Assembly (NCBI GenBank): GCA_910586255.1
Contig: CAJUHR010000020.1
Span: 1 to 64,000 of the forward strand
Length of the DNA: 64,000 nucleotides
Source: an uncultured Lachnospiraceae bacterium
GTDB taxonomy: Bacteria > Bacillota > Clostridia > Lachnospirales > Lachnospiraceae
Direction of reading: 5' to 3'
Below are positions 26,253-34,443 of the stretch, in pieces. The notes under the pieces were generated by a model that was not told the origin of the DNA, searched no databases, and saw only the letters and a list, made by a program, of their open reading frames with translations. The position numbers were made by a program, and so were the translations under genes. The stretch's first letter is position 1; each line of letters opens with the position of its first letter.

Positions 26253-28772
26253 ATGGATTTACAGGAAATAGAGAATAAACTAAATACCCTTCTGACTGGG
26301 ACAGAACGGAAGATTGTATTCTGGTACGATGATGACGGGTCATATGAAGATGAGATTGACCGGCTGCATTTGTCCGCTGAAAGCAAGGTGATTAAGCTTA
26401 CCGGAAGCAATCATTTTGCCGCAAAGCTGTTGCTGGAGCATCAGGATCTCACGACAAATTATCTGGTATACGCACCGTTTTCCCGGCCGGAGGATAAAGA
26501 GAACCCTCTGGCGGATATATTTTATTATTCAGAGCATTTCTACTCGGACAAGCTCATTCAGCTGATGGGAGATTTGAATATTCCGCCGGAATATCAGGAT
26601 GAAGTAAAGAAATACAAAAAGTTCTGGACGGGAAACAATCTGCAGAAATTTAAGGGTCTTGAGATTGAAACCTATACCAATGAGACCATATCCTTAGGTA
26701 TTCTTTGCGTGCTTGCAGGAGTGAAAACCTTAAGCTTTGAGGAAATGGCACGAAAGACAGTTCTTGCCGGATTGACAGATAACAGTATTATGAAGAAAAT
26801 GGAAAGTCAAAAGATTGACCGTGTATTCTGGAGATTTTGTGAGAGACAGCTGGGCTATCAGGATGTAAATCCGACCATTCAGAAGTTCCTGGTGACAATG
26901 CTGGTCACTTATATGGATGTCCAGATGAATGGAAATGAGCCAAAGTCCTGGAAATCTTTTATTTCCGGAAGGAAAAATGATGCTGTAATTTTTATCAAGA
27001 ATCTGATGAATCATGATGAATCGAAAGATTTTTACGATGGATTTGCCGGGAAGGCCGGGGATGAACTGAATGCATCCGGTCTGATTGGGCAGATTTCTCC
27101 GGAGGATGTAATATTATCGGACGCATTGCCGGATTTTGATGACTATATCATCAGCTGGATTGTGGAAAAGCTTGAAGATCAGATGCATGACGAAAAGATT
27201 TCCGGGATGACGATACCTGAGATATGCGATACAAGGACAAAGACAGGATATCACTATTCCGGTAAGTATCAGGAACGATACCGGATGCTTGCCGCTGCTT
27301 ATTTTGTATTAAAGAAGGTATCTTTACACAGATACCAGCCAACGATCAAAGAAGCCATAGAAGATTATGTGGGCGGTGCTTATCAGATAGACACCTATTA
27401 TCGCAAATTTTATTACCATCTGGACAGGATAGGAATGGATGTCCGTATGGAAAAGCTAAGGGATCTTGTTGAGAATATGTACACTAATAAGTACCTTGCA
27501 GATCTTGCCTGTAAGTGGAATCAGTCGCTTACAGATGAAGCATATAATACCTATTCGGAAGTGAGGCAGGAAGACTTTTTTCGGCATTATGTAAAACCGT
27601 TTATGAATGAATCCGGAGGCGGGCGTGTAATCGTAATTATTTCTGACGGCATGCGGTATGAGTGTGCAAGAGAGCTTTTGGATCATCTGGATTTAGATGA
27701 AAAATGCGATGCGAAGATAGAATATATGTTAAGTGTTCTGCCGTCTGAGACAACCCTTGGCATGGCTTCCCTTCTTCCCAACAAAGACATTACCGTGAAT
27801 GATTCTCTGGATATTTTTGTGGACGATATGCACTGTGGAAACAACATGGCAGAGCGGCAGAGGATCCTGCAATCGGTTGTTCCCAAATCGGCCTGCTACG
27901 ATTTTGACAGGATTTTACAGGCAAGGCAGGCGGAAATAAGGGAGCTTTTTCAGGATAAGGATCTGGTCTATCTTTATCAGAATCAGATTGATCAGCGCGG
28001 AGAAGGACAGAGGTCGGATAACGAAGTGTTTAACGCCTGCCAGGAAGCAATCGATGAAATACAGAGGCTTATAAGAAGGCTTACAGGGTATATTTCCAAT
28101 ACAAGGTATCTGGTTACAGCGGATCACGGCTTTATATATAAAAGAGACAGGCTGCCGGAAAGCGACAAGATAGATATGGAAAAAATCCTGGCAGGATGTA
28201 AGAGCAAAAGATATCTTTTGACGCAGGCTCCAGTTGAAAACGATGCTTTGATCAGCAGATGCATGGCATACCTTAGCATGTGGAACCAGGTATATGTAAC
28301 CACACCCATGGGAGCGGATATTATCAGGACACCTGGAGGCGGACAAAATTATGTGCATGGCGGTTCATCCCTTCAGGAGATGATAATACCGGTCATCAAG
28401 GTGAATACCTTTAAGGGAAAGCAGGATACGGATTTTGTGAATGTTGAGCTTTCAAGTTTTCACCATCGTGTGACAGGAATCGAAGTGAAGCTTGATTTTA
28501 TGCAAATGGAACCGGTGACAGACAGGGTAAAGCCTCGCAGGCTCCAGGCATTTTTTGTAGATGCCCATGGAGAAAAAATCAGCTTTCCTGTACCGATAAC
28601 CGCAAATATTAAATCTGCAGATGGAAGAGATCGTCTGATTCAGGAGAAGTTTACACTGAAAAGCGGCAGATACAGCCGTGACAAGGAATATTTTCTTGTG
28701 ATTGCAGATCAGGATGACGAAAGGTGCGAGCTGCACAGATATAAGTTTGAAATTGATATTTCCTATAAGTGA
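26253..28772 (+). CDS. pglZ: BREX-1 alkaline-phosphatase-like protein PglZ
   Basis: The 839-residue type A PglZ of BREX. The phosphatase-superfamily metal site is visible as VIIISDGMRYECA with Asp at residue 465, and TADHGFIYKR with Asp624 and His625. The N-terminal ~400 residues match the helical region of BREX type 1 PglZ. PglZ is a core component needed for exclusion and is metal dependent in characterised members. GGAGG seven bases upstream supports the start. It is separated from pglX by a 3.2-kb insertion that contains a different defence-like module. Confidence 0.95.
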   Translation: MDLQEIENKLNTLLTGTERKIVFWYDDDGSYEDEIDRLHLSAESKVIKLTGSNHFAAKLLLEHQDLTTNYLVYAPFSRPEDKENPLADIFYYSEHFYSDKLIQLMGDLNIPPEYQDEVKKYKKFWTGNNLQKFKGLEIETYTNETISLGILCVLAGVKTLSFEEMARKTVLAGLTDNSIMKKMESQKIDRVFWRFCERQLGYQDVNPTIQKFLVTMLVTYMDVQMNGNEPKSWKSFISGRKNDAVIFIKNLMNHDESKDFYDGFAGKAGDELNASGLIGQISPEDVILSDALPDFDDYIISWIVEKLEDQMHDEKISGMTIPEICDTRTKTGYHYSGKYQERYRMLAAAYFVLKKVSLHRYQPTIKEAIEDYVGGAYQIDTYYRKFYYHLDRIGMDVRMEKLRDLVENMYTNKYLADLACKWNQSLTDEAYNTYSEVRQEDFFRHYVKPFMNESGGGRVIVIISDGMRYECARELLDHLDLDEKCDAKIEYMLSVLPSETTLGMASLLPNKDITVNDSLDIFVDDMHCGNNMAERQRILQSVVPKSACYDFDRILQARQAEIRELFQDKDLVYLYQNQIDQRGEGQRSDNEVFNACQEAIDEIQRLIRRLTGYISNTRYLVTADHGFIYKRDRLPESDKIDMEKILAGCKSKRYLLTQAPVENDALISRCMAYLSMWNQVYVTTPMGADIIRTPGGGQNYVHGGSSLQEMIIPVIKVNTFKGKQDTDFVNVELSSFHHRVTGIEVKLDFMQMEPVTDRVKPRRLQAFFVDAHGEKISFPVPITANIKSADGRDRLIQEKFTLKSGRYSRDKEYFLVIADQDDERCELHRYKFEIDISYK

Positions 28773-28778
28773 GAATTA

Positions 28779-29039
28779 ATGGTAAAGTCCAACCGTGAGT
28801 CAGGCAATGGGTGTTCGGATATTATGGTAAAGCATTTTTCCGAAAGAATTGTGAGGTCCGGTTTCAAGGATACAAAAAAGATAAATAAAAAAGATAAAAT
28901 CATGATGCCGGGGATGGAGAAGGATATGCTGAACGGATATGCCCTGGGGGCGGATGACTATGTGACGAAGCCTTTTTCTTTGCCGGTACTGTACGCAAAG
29001 GCCATGGCTCTTACCGGCAGAGCGCGAGGCGAGCATTGA
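28779..29039 (+). pseudogene. Chimeric remnant: unknown N-terminus joined to a response-regulator receiver end
   Basis: An 86-codon frame starting six bases after pglZ. Codons from about 47 on, GYALGADDYVTKPFSLPV, are the last third of a receiver domain (conserved Lys in TKPF) of an OmpR-type response regulator, without the rest of that gene. The first ~35 codons include MVKHFSERIVR, faintly like the start of BrxL (which typically has an F, then VVRKDLTK). brxL is the gene expected here in BREX type 1. The join probably reflects a deletion or recombination at the right edge of the island. The brxL identification is weak; the receiver fragment is clear. Confidence 0.55.
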
Positions 29040-29113
29040 CAGTAAGGATGACAGGGTGCAGGTGGTGGTCGAGAGGAAGAGGAAATGCAAAAAGGCCCAT
29101 CGCCAAGGATGAT

Positions 29114-29644
29114 TTACAAAGCACATTCCAGCTGGCAGTCAAAGGGCTCCGCCTCAACATGCTGCCGGTTATAAACCGCTGCCTCCACACATCCCATTTT
29201 CCGGTAAAAGGCCTGGCTCTCCACAGAGGAATGGGCAGAGATGTAGAGCTTGGAAGCGCCCTTTTCCTTTGCCCATTTCTTTGCCGAGAGAAAAAGCTCT
29301 CTGCCGATTCCCAAACCCCGCATATCTTCCGATACATGGATGCTGGTCAGATCCAGATATTTCTGTTCTCTGCCAAACAGGGCGGCCTCCACGGACACAA
29401 AACCTTTCAGCATATGGTCCAAAAAGGCGGCGCGGACGAAGCCGCCGGAGAGAAGGGTATTTTTCAGGCAGGAAACCAGAAACCGGTAGTCTTCTTCTGT
29501 CCAGTCGTCCACAAAGGGCGCGTCCCGGATGACCCATTTTCCCTCTTCCCTGCGCCAGCATTTGGTGACCACCTGATGACGGACGAAATGTCCGAATAAC
29601 TCCGGGCAGAGCTCGTTTTGTGTTAAATTCCGATATTGAAGCAT
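29114..29644 (-). CDS. GNAT family N-acetyltransferase
   Basis: A 176-residue acetyltransferase. The acetyl-CoA binding motif A is seen as IHVSEDMRGLGIGRELF (R/Q-x-x-G-x-G/A type), followed by AKEKGASKLYISAHSSVESQAFYRKMGC, typical of motif B. A TTG at 29653 touches the Shine-Dalgarno sequence, so the ATG at 29644 with AGGAGG ten bases upstream is preferred. Substrate unknown. It stands alone on the minus strand between the BREX island and the methionine importer. Confidence 0.9.
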   Translation of the reverse strand: MLQYRNLTQNELCPELFGHFVRHQVVTKCWRREEGKWVIRDAPFVDDWTEEDYRFLVSCLKNTLLSGGFVRAAFLDHMLKGFVSVEAALFGREQKYLDLTSIHVSEDMRGLGIGRELFLSAKKWAKEKGASKLYISAHSSVESQAFYRKMGCVEAAVYNRQHVEAEPFDCQLECAL

Positions 29645-29837
29645 GGAAAGCAATCCTCCTGTTTTTCACTTTTTCTGTTTTTGTTTTGTATCCTTGCGGA
29701 ATTTCAGAGTGGAATTTCAGAAATTCACGGGGATTTTTCTTAAAGAACTCATCCGGCCCGCAGGAGAGGAACAGTCCTTTTACAGGTAAGTATAGATAAA
29801 TTCCCCCCAAAATTCAATCCTTGTTTTTCAAATTAAC

Positions 29838-29866
29838 TTGACAAATGCTTTCCATTGGCGTAAAAT
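29838..29866 (+). promoter_or_regulatory. Strong sigma-A promoter of the metNIQ operon
   Basis: TTGACA at 29838-29843 and TAAAAT at 29861-29866 with the ideal 17-bp spacer. Transcription should start near 29873. The 29654-29837 stretch upstream shows nothing else I can identify. Confidence 0.75.
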
Positions 29867-29917
29867 ACGCCCATAGGTAAAAAGATTCATACATTTGTAT
29901 GAGGATGGAGAATCAAT

Positions 29918-30016
29918 ATGAACAACAACCGGACAAACCTGCAGATGGATATGGCTATGATGAGCGGCATGATGGGCATGTGCCGCATGTTTGTATGCTT
30001 AAAATATCAGAGATAG
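29918..30016 (+). CDS. Met-rich 32-aa leader peptide upstream of metNIQ
   Basis: A short ORF with GGAG seven bases before its ATG, about 45 nt after the predicted transcription start. It encodes 32 residues of which nine, counting the start, are Met, clustered in the stretch MDMAMMSGMMGMCRM; two Cys are also present. It is followed by an intrinsic terminator (30071-30102) and then by the methionine importer genes. This is the layout of a ribosome-dependent attenuator sensing Met or charged Met-tRNA. A hairpin GCGGCA/TGCCGC (29964-29986) lies within the Met codons. No S-box (SAM) riboswitch is visible in this short leader. Function is inferred; nothing like it was searched for. Confidence 0.65.
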   Translation: MNNNRTNLQMDMAMMSGMMGMCRMFVCLKYQR

Positions 30017-30070
30017 CTGCATGGATTGTGATAAGACTGAAAAGACCGGTGGAAAAGTAACGGATATCGG

Positions 30071-30102
30071 ATCGCAAACCTGCGCAGGTTTGCGATTTTT
30101 TT
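30071..30102 (+). terminator. Intrinsic terminator / attenuator before metN
   Basis: Perfect 12-bp stem ATCGCAAACCTG with its complement, 2-nt loop, then a run of seven T. It lies 55 nt after the leader stop codon and about 105 nt before metN, inside the transcript. The nonamer CAAACCTGC of its left arm also occurs in the leader at 29934-29942, so the right arm has an alternative partner. Confidence 0.85.
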
Positions 30103-30207
30103 GATTATCCTCCGGCGGTACGGGCTTTGCCTGAACTTAAGGGACTGTCCCCGGATTTTAGGCTGCTGTGTGGCCGCCCAAATCCACAGGAGAAGAAAGG
30201 AGCAGTT

Positions 30208-31227
30208 ATGGCATTGGAAGAACCCATTATCCGGCTGCGGAATGTAGGAAAGGAATTTAAGACAGCCAACGGGCCAGTGGTGGCCCTGGACGACATTAAT
30301 CTGGACATTAACCGGGGGGAGATCTTTGGCATTATCGGTCTGTCCGGCGCGGGCAAAAGCACCTTGGTTCGGTGCATCAACATGCTGGAGACCCCTACCT
30401 CCGGACAAGTGATTTTTGAGGGGGAGAATCTGGCGGTTCAGAATGACCGGCAGAAGCGGATGGCAAGGCGGTCCATGGGAATGATTTTTCAGCAGTTCAA
30501 CCTTTTGGCCCAGAGGAATATTTTGAAGAATGTGTGCTTTCCCTTGGAGATTTCCGGGGTGTCCAAGCAGGAGGGGAGAAAACGCGCCATGGAGCTTTTG
30601 GAGCTGGTGGGACTGGCAGACCGGGCCGGCGCTTACCCGGCACAGCTTTCCGGCGGCCAGAAGCAGCGGGTGGCCATTGCCAGAGCCCTGGCCACCAATC
30701 CCAAGGTGATCCTGTGTGACGAGGCAACCAGCGCGTTAGATCCTAATACCACCAAATCCATTCTGGCCTTATTAAAGGAGATCAATAAGACTATGGGGGT
30801 CACGGTGATCGTGATCACTCATGAGATGGCGGTGATTGAGGCCATCTGCGACCGGGTGGCCATCATAGACCAGAGTCATATTGCGGAGCTGGGAACCGTG
30901 TCGGAGATTTTTTCCGAGCCCAAATCCAGAATCGGCCGGCAGCTGATTCTGGGGGATGCGGTGAACCAGGTAAAATTCAGCGATTCCAGACAGCTGAGAA
31001 TCATTTTTGACGGCAGAGAGTCCGCGGAGCCGGTGATTTCCAATCTGGTATTGGCCTGCAAGGTGCCGGTGAACATTATGTATGCAGCCACCAAGGATAT
31101 CAACGGGACCGCTATGGGACAGATGATCATCCAGCTTCCGGAGGAGGAGGCAGATGCCAACCGGGTGGTCAATTATTTAAAAAGTATTCATGTGCCCTAT
31201 GAGGAGGTGACCAGACATGACGTTTGA
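30208..31227 (+). CDS. metN: Methionine ABC transporter ATP-binding protein
   Basis: ATPase of the MetNIQ D/L-methionine importer. It has Walker A GLSGAGKST, the signature LSGGQKQRVAIARALA, and Walker B VILCDEATSALDP. The C-terminal ~75 residues form the NIL (ferredoxin-like) domain that binds methionine and inhibits transport. The frame extends upstream to 30127, but the ATG at 30208 has AAAGGAG six bases before it. The last codons contain the ribosome site of metI, which overlaps by 11 bp. Control by the leader peptide and terminator is probable. Confidence 0.96.
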   Translation: MALEEPIIRLRNVGKEFKTANGPVVALDDINLDINRGEIFGIIGLSGAGKSTLVRCINMLETPTSGQVIFEGENLAVQNDRQKRMARRSMGMIFQQFNLLAQRNILKNVCFPLEISGVSKQEGRKRAMELLELVGLADRAGAYPAQLSGGQKQRVAIARALATNPKVILCDEATSALDPNTTKSILALLKEINKTMGVTVIVITHEMAVIEAICDRVAIIDQSHIAELGTVSEIFSEPKSRIGRQLILGDAVNQVKFSDSRQLRIIFDGRESAEPVISNLVLACKVPVNIMYAATKDINGTAMGQMIIQLPEEEADANRVVNYLKSIHVPYEEVTRHDV

Positions 31228-31882
31228 TGCAACTACCGTTGCCATGTTAAAGACTGCTATCTGGGAGACATTTTATATGGTGGCCCTTTCTTCTCTTTTT
31301 GCCTATGTGATCGGGCTGCCTTTGGGGATTGTGCTGGTGGTAACGGACACAGACGGGATCCGGCCGATTCCATGGCTGCAGAAGATCCTGGGGCTTGTTA
31401 TCAACCTGCTCCGCTCGGTTCCGTTTTTGATCCTTTTGTTTATTGTACTGCCTCTTTCCAAGATTGTGATCGGAACCCGTATCGGCTCTCCGGCCATTGT
31501 GATTCCTCTGACCATAGCGGCGGCTCCTTATATAGCCCGGGTTGTGGAATCCTCTTTCAGGGAAATTGATGCAGGAGTGATTGAGGCGGCCAAATCGATG
31601 GGAGCCTCCACCTGGCAGATTATATGGAAGGTTCTGCTGCCGGAATCAAGGCCTTCTCTGCTTCTGGGAGCCGCTTTGGCCGTGACAACCATCCTCAGCT
31701 ATTCGGCTATGGCCGGATTTACGGGGGGCGGCGGACTGGGGGCCGTGGCTATCAACTACGGATATTACCGGTATGAGCCGGGACTGATGTGGATTGCGGT
31801 TATTCTTCTGGTGGTGATGGTGCAGATTATCCAGGAAATCGGAACGCAGCTCTCCAAGAGAGGAGACAAGAGAATCCGGTAA
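31217..31882 (+). CDS. metI: Methionine ABC transporter permease
   Basis: A 221-residue membrane permease with five predicted membrane segments. The coupling helix region EAAKSMGASTWQIIWKVLLP is the conserved EAA loop contacting MetN. It starts inside metN with GAGGAGG eight bases upstream, so translation is coupled. It is the second gene of metNIQ. Confidence 0.96.
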   Translation: MTFDATTVAMLKTAIWETFYMVALSSLFAYVIGLPLGIVLVVTDTDGIRPIPWLQKILGLVINLLRSVPFLILLFIVLPLSKIVIGTRIGSPAIVIPLTIAAAPYIARVVESSFREIDAGVIEAAKSMGASTWQIIWKVLLPESRPSLLLGAALAVTTILSYSAMAGFTGGGGLGAVAINYGYYRYEPGLMWIAVILLVVMVQIIQEIGTQLSKRGDKRIR

Positions 31883-31990
31883 GAAAATTTTTAAAATGGA
31901 TTTATCAGTCCGGAATATTCCGGGCTGTAGGCATTAAGGAACAGTTCCTAAGCCGAATAAATCAAATATAACATGAGGAGGATATTATTT

Positions 31991-32896
31991 ATGAAAAAAT
32001 CAATCGGTATTTTAGCGGCGGCTGTATTTTCAGCGACAGCCCTGGCGGCATGCGGCGGCGGAAGCAGTGCGCAGGAGACCACAGCGGCGGCCACCGAGGC
32101 GGCAAAGGAGGAGACTGCCAAAGCCGAAGAGGAGACCACTGAGGCAAAGGAGGAGGCTCCGGCCGAGCTGAAAAAGATTGTGGTGGGCGCCAGTCCGGCC
32201 CCTCACGCGGAGATTTTAAGGGCAGCCAAGGATGTGCTGGCTAAAAAGGGCTACGAGCTGGAGATTTTAGAGTATGTGGACTATATTCAGCCTAACCTGG
32301 CCCTGGAGTCGGAGGATCTGGATGCCAACTATTTCCAGCATCTTCCCTATCTGGAGTCCTTTAATGAGGAGAACGGGACCAAGCTGGTATCTGCGGCGGC
32401 AATTCATTATGAGCCCTTCGGCATCTATGCAGGAAAGGTATCTTCCTTAGAGGAGCTGGCAGACGGCGCCACAGTGGCAGTTCCCAATGACACCAGCAAT
32501 GAGGCCAGAGCCCTGCTTCTTTTGGAGGCCCAGGGTCTGATCAAGCTGAAGGAAGGGGCGGATCTGACCGTTACCAGAAATGACATTGTGGAGAACCCGA
32601 AGAATCTGGATATTAAAGAGATGGAGGCAGCCCAGATTCCCCGTGTGGTGGAGGATGTGGATATTGCGGTTATCAACGGAAACTACGCCATTGACGCAGG
32701 CTTTAAGGTGTCTGAGGCCCTGGCGGTGGAGGATTCCGAGTCCATCGCGGCAACCACCTATGGCAACGTGATTGCAGTGAGAGAGGGCCATGACAAGGAT
32801 GAGAACATTGTGGCCCTGGTGGAGGCTCTTACCAGCGATGAGGTAAAGGCGTTTATGGAGACCACTTATGAGGGAGCCGTGGTTCCGCTGTTTTAA
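31991..32896 (+). CDS. metQ: Methionine-binding lipoprotein
   Basis: Substrate-binding lipoprotein of the importer (NLPA family). The signal peptide ends in the lipobox LAAC at about residue 18. A linker rich in Ala, Glu and Thr follows (about 25-55), then the binding domain from VVGASPAPHAEIL. ALESEDLDANYFQHLPYL is the family hallmark. The ATG at 31991 has AGGAGG nine bases upstream; an earlier in-frame ATG at 31973 lacks a site. The gene is followed by a strong terminator. Confidence 0.96.
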   Translation: MKKSIGILAAAVFSATALAACGGGSSAQETTAAATEAAKEETAKAEEETTEAKEEAPAELKKIVVGASPAPHAEILRAAKDVLAKKGYELEILEYVDYIQPNLALESEDLDANYFQHLPYLESFNEENGTKLVSAAAIHYEPFGIYAGKVSSLEELADGATVAVPNDTSNEARALLLLEAQGLIKLKEGADLTVTRNDIVENPKNLDIKEMEAAQIPRVVEDVDIAVINGNYAIDAGFKVSEALAVEDSESIAATTYGNVIAVREGHDKDENIVALVEALTSDEVKAFMETTYEGAVVPLF

Positions 32897-32940
32897 CGGG
32901 ATTGGTCTGTAAAAAGAATGGGTTTAAAAGACCAGGCTTT

Positions 32941-32978
32941 AAAAATCCTTCACGGCATATGGCCGTGGAGGATTTTTT
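32941..32978 (+). terminator. Intrinsic terminator of metNIQ
   Basis: AATCCTTCACGGC pairs with GCCGTGGAGGATT (two G-T type pairs) and is followed by a T run. Confidence 0.85.
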
Positions 32979-33056
32979 GATTTCAGGAGAAAAGAACGGG
33001 AAACACCAGGGCGGAACCGTCATAGAATATACGAAGGAGAAAAAGGGTGTGGGCCG

Positions 33057-33322
33057 ATGCGTATTTTTGATTTAAAAAAAAAGAAGTGATAAATATCTGT
33101 GACTGTAAGCGTCTGGGCTTTGTGGGGGATGTGGAGTTTGACGAAAAAACAGGCTGTATTACCCACCTGATTATTCCCGGGCCGGGGTGTCTCTGTGGGA
33201 TATTCGGCAGGGAGAAGGAGTATGTGATTCCTTTTTGTGATGTGAAGCAGATCGGGGACGATATTATCCTGGTGGAGATACGTACCCTGAAAGATACAGA
33301 AAAAGTGTGCAAAAGTGGGTAA
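33057..33322 (+). CDS. ymxH: YlmC/YmxH-type PRC-barrel protein, with an N-terminal frameshift in an A9 tract
   Basis: Small PRC-barrel protein of the sporulation-linked YlmC/YmxH family: ICDCKRLGFVGDVEFDEKTG and LIIPGPGCLCGIFGREKEYVIPF are diagnostic. Normal members begin MRICDLxxKEVINICDCK. Here the ATG at 33057 gives MRIFDLKKKK, but the frame hits a stop just after a run of nine A residues (33074-33082). One extra A would join it exactly to EVINICDCK. The main body is therefore in a different frame, starting at best from the GTG at 33086, which would drop the first ~10 residues. Causes could be transcriptional slippage on A9, a real mutation, or a sequencing error. The function of the family is poorly known. 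Confidence 0.75.
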
Positions 33323-33336
33323 TTGGTAAAAAATGG

Positions 33337-33365
33337 TTGCACTTAAGTCCTTTGTAGAGTAAAAT
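33337..33365 (+). promoter_or_regulatory. Putative promoter of nrdR-yqeG
   Basis: TTGCAC at 33337-33342 and TAAAAT at 33360-33365 with a 17-bp spacer, about 55 bp before nrdR. Confidence 0.6.
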
Positions 33366-33418
33366 AAAGACAATATGTAATTTACGTAAGGAAAAGTGCG
33401 AAAACAGGAGGAATGACT

Positions 33419-33874
33419 GTGAAGTGTCCATATTGTAATGCATTTGATACCAAGGTGATTGATTCCCGCCCTGCTGATGAGAACAGCTCCATCCGCCGCC
33501 GCCGGCAGTGCGAGAAGTGTAAAAAGCGGTTTACCACCTATGAGAAGCTAGAGACCATGCCGCTTATGGTGATCAAGAAGGACCGCACCAGAGAGACCTA
33601 CGAGCGCTCCAAGATTGAGGACGGGGTGATCCGCTCCTGCCACAAACGTCCTGTATCCATCGAGCAGATCAATGCTATGATTGACGAGATTGAAAACCAG
33701 GTTTTCAATATGGAGGTAAAGGAGGTGGAGACCTCGGAGATCGGCGAGTTGGTGATGGAGAAGCTTAAGGATCTGGACGAGGTAGCCTATGTCCGTTTTG
33801 CCTCTGTGTACCGGGAGTTTAAGGATGTGAATACATTTATGGAGGAGCTGGGAAAGCTGTTGAAGAATAAATGA
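33419..33874 (+). CDS. nrdR: Transcriptional repressor NrdR
   Basis: Nucleotide-sensing repressor of ribonucleotide reductase genes. The N-terminal zinc ribbon has KCPYCN and RRQCEKCKKRFTTYE; an ATP-cone domain fills the rest. At about 151 residues it has the family length. The start is probably the GTG at 33419, with AGGAGG seven bases upstream, giving the usual MKCPYC; the ATG at 33413 lies too close to that site. No reductase genes are in the window. The stop overlaps the yqeG start (ATGA). Confidence 0.97.
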   Translation: MKCPYCNAFDTKVIDSRPADENSSIRRRRQCEKCKKRFTTYEKLETMPLMVIKKDRTRETYERSKIEDGVIRSCHKRPVSIEQINAMIDEIENQVFNMEVKEVETSEIGELVMEKLKDLDEVAYVRFASVYREFKDVNTFMEELGKLLKNK

Positions 33875-34380
33875 TACTGGAGCCGTTTTATCCTAAGGAA
33901 TGGGTGGACAGTGTTTACGGGATTGACTGGGAGCAGTGGAGAGAGAGGGGAATCCGGGGAGCGATTTTTGATATTGACAACACGCTGGTGCCCCACGGAG
34001 CTCCGGCCGATGAGCGGGCCATTGAGCTTTTTGACCGGCTTCGCAGACTGGGGGTTGAGACTTGCCTGCTCTCCAATAACAAGGAGCCGAGGGTGGCTTC
34101 CTTTGCAGGGGCCGTGGATTCTCTCTACATTTTTAAGGGAAACAAGCCTTCTGTAAAAAATTATAAAAAGGCTATGGAGTGGATGGGGACGAGCCCGGAG
34201 AACACCCTGTTTGTGGGGGATCAGCTGTTTACGGATGTATATGGGGCTAATCGGGCTGGAATATACGGGATTCTGGTAAAACCCATCAATCCAAAGGAAG
34301 AGATCCAGATTGTGCTGAAGCGGTATCTGGAAGCCGTTGTGCTGCATTTTTATAAAAAGAAAAAAATGGTTGAAAAATAA
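33871..34380 (+). CDS. YqeG family HAD IIIA-type phosphatase
   Basis: A 169-residue HAD-superfamily phosphatase. Motif I is FDIDNTLVPHG with the nucleophile Asp, motif II LLSNN, and motif III GDQLFTDVYGANRAG. This small class acts on phosphorylated small molecules; a PGP-phosphatase-like activity is described for some relatives. It overlaps nrdR by four bases, so the two are translationally coupled. Confidence 0.93.
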   Translation: MILEPFYPKEWVDSVYGIDWEQWRERGIRGAIFDIDNTLVPHGAPADERAIELFDRLRRLGVETCLLSNNKEPRVASFAGAVDSLYIFKGNKPSVKNYKKAMEWMGTSPENTLFVGDQLFTDVYGANRAGIYGILVKPINPKEEIQIVLKRYLEAVVLHFYKKKKMVEK

Positions 34381-34443
34381 TAGTGTTTATTATAGAATAG
34401 AGAAGATTACGAGCGAGTATGCAAATGCAAGGAGGAATATCCC

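Noticed and set aside
29036..29599. Plus-strand open frame of 187 codons opposite the GNAT gene
   Set aside because: The minus-strand GNAT acetyltransferase has clear motifs and a ribosome site; this is its shadow.
29873..30207. S-box (SAM) riboswitch or T-box before metN
   Set aside because: The leader is too short and is occupied by the leader ORF; I see no SAM-riboswitch core or T-box sequence. A covariance-model search would be decisive.
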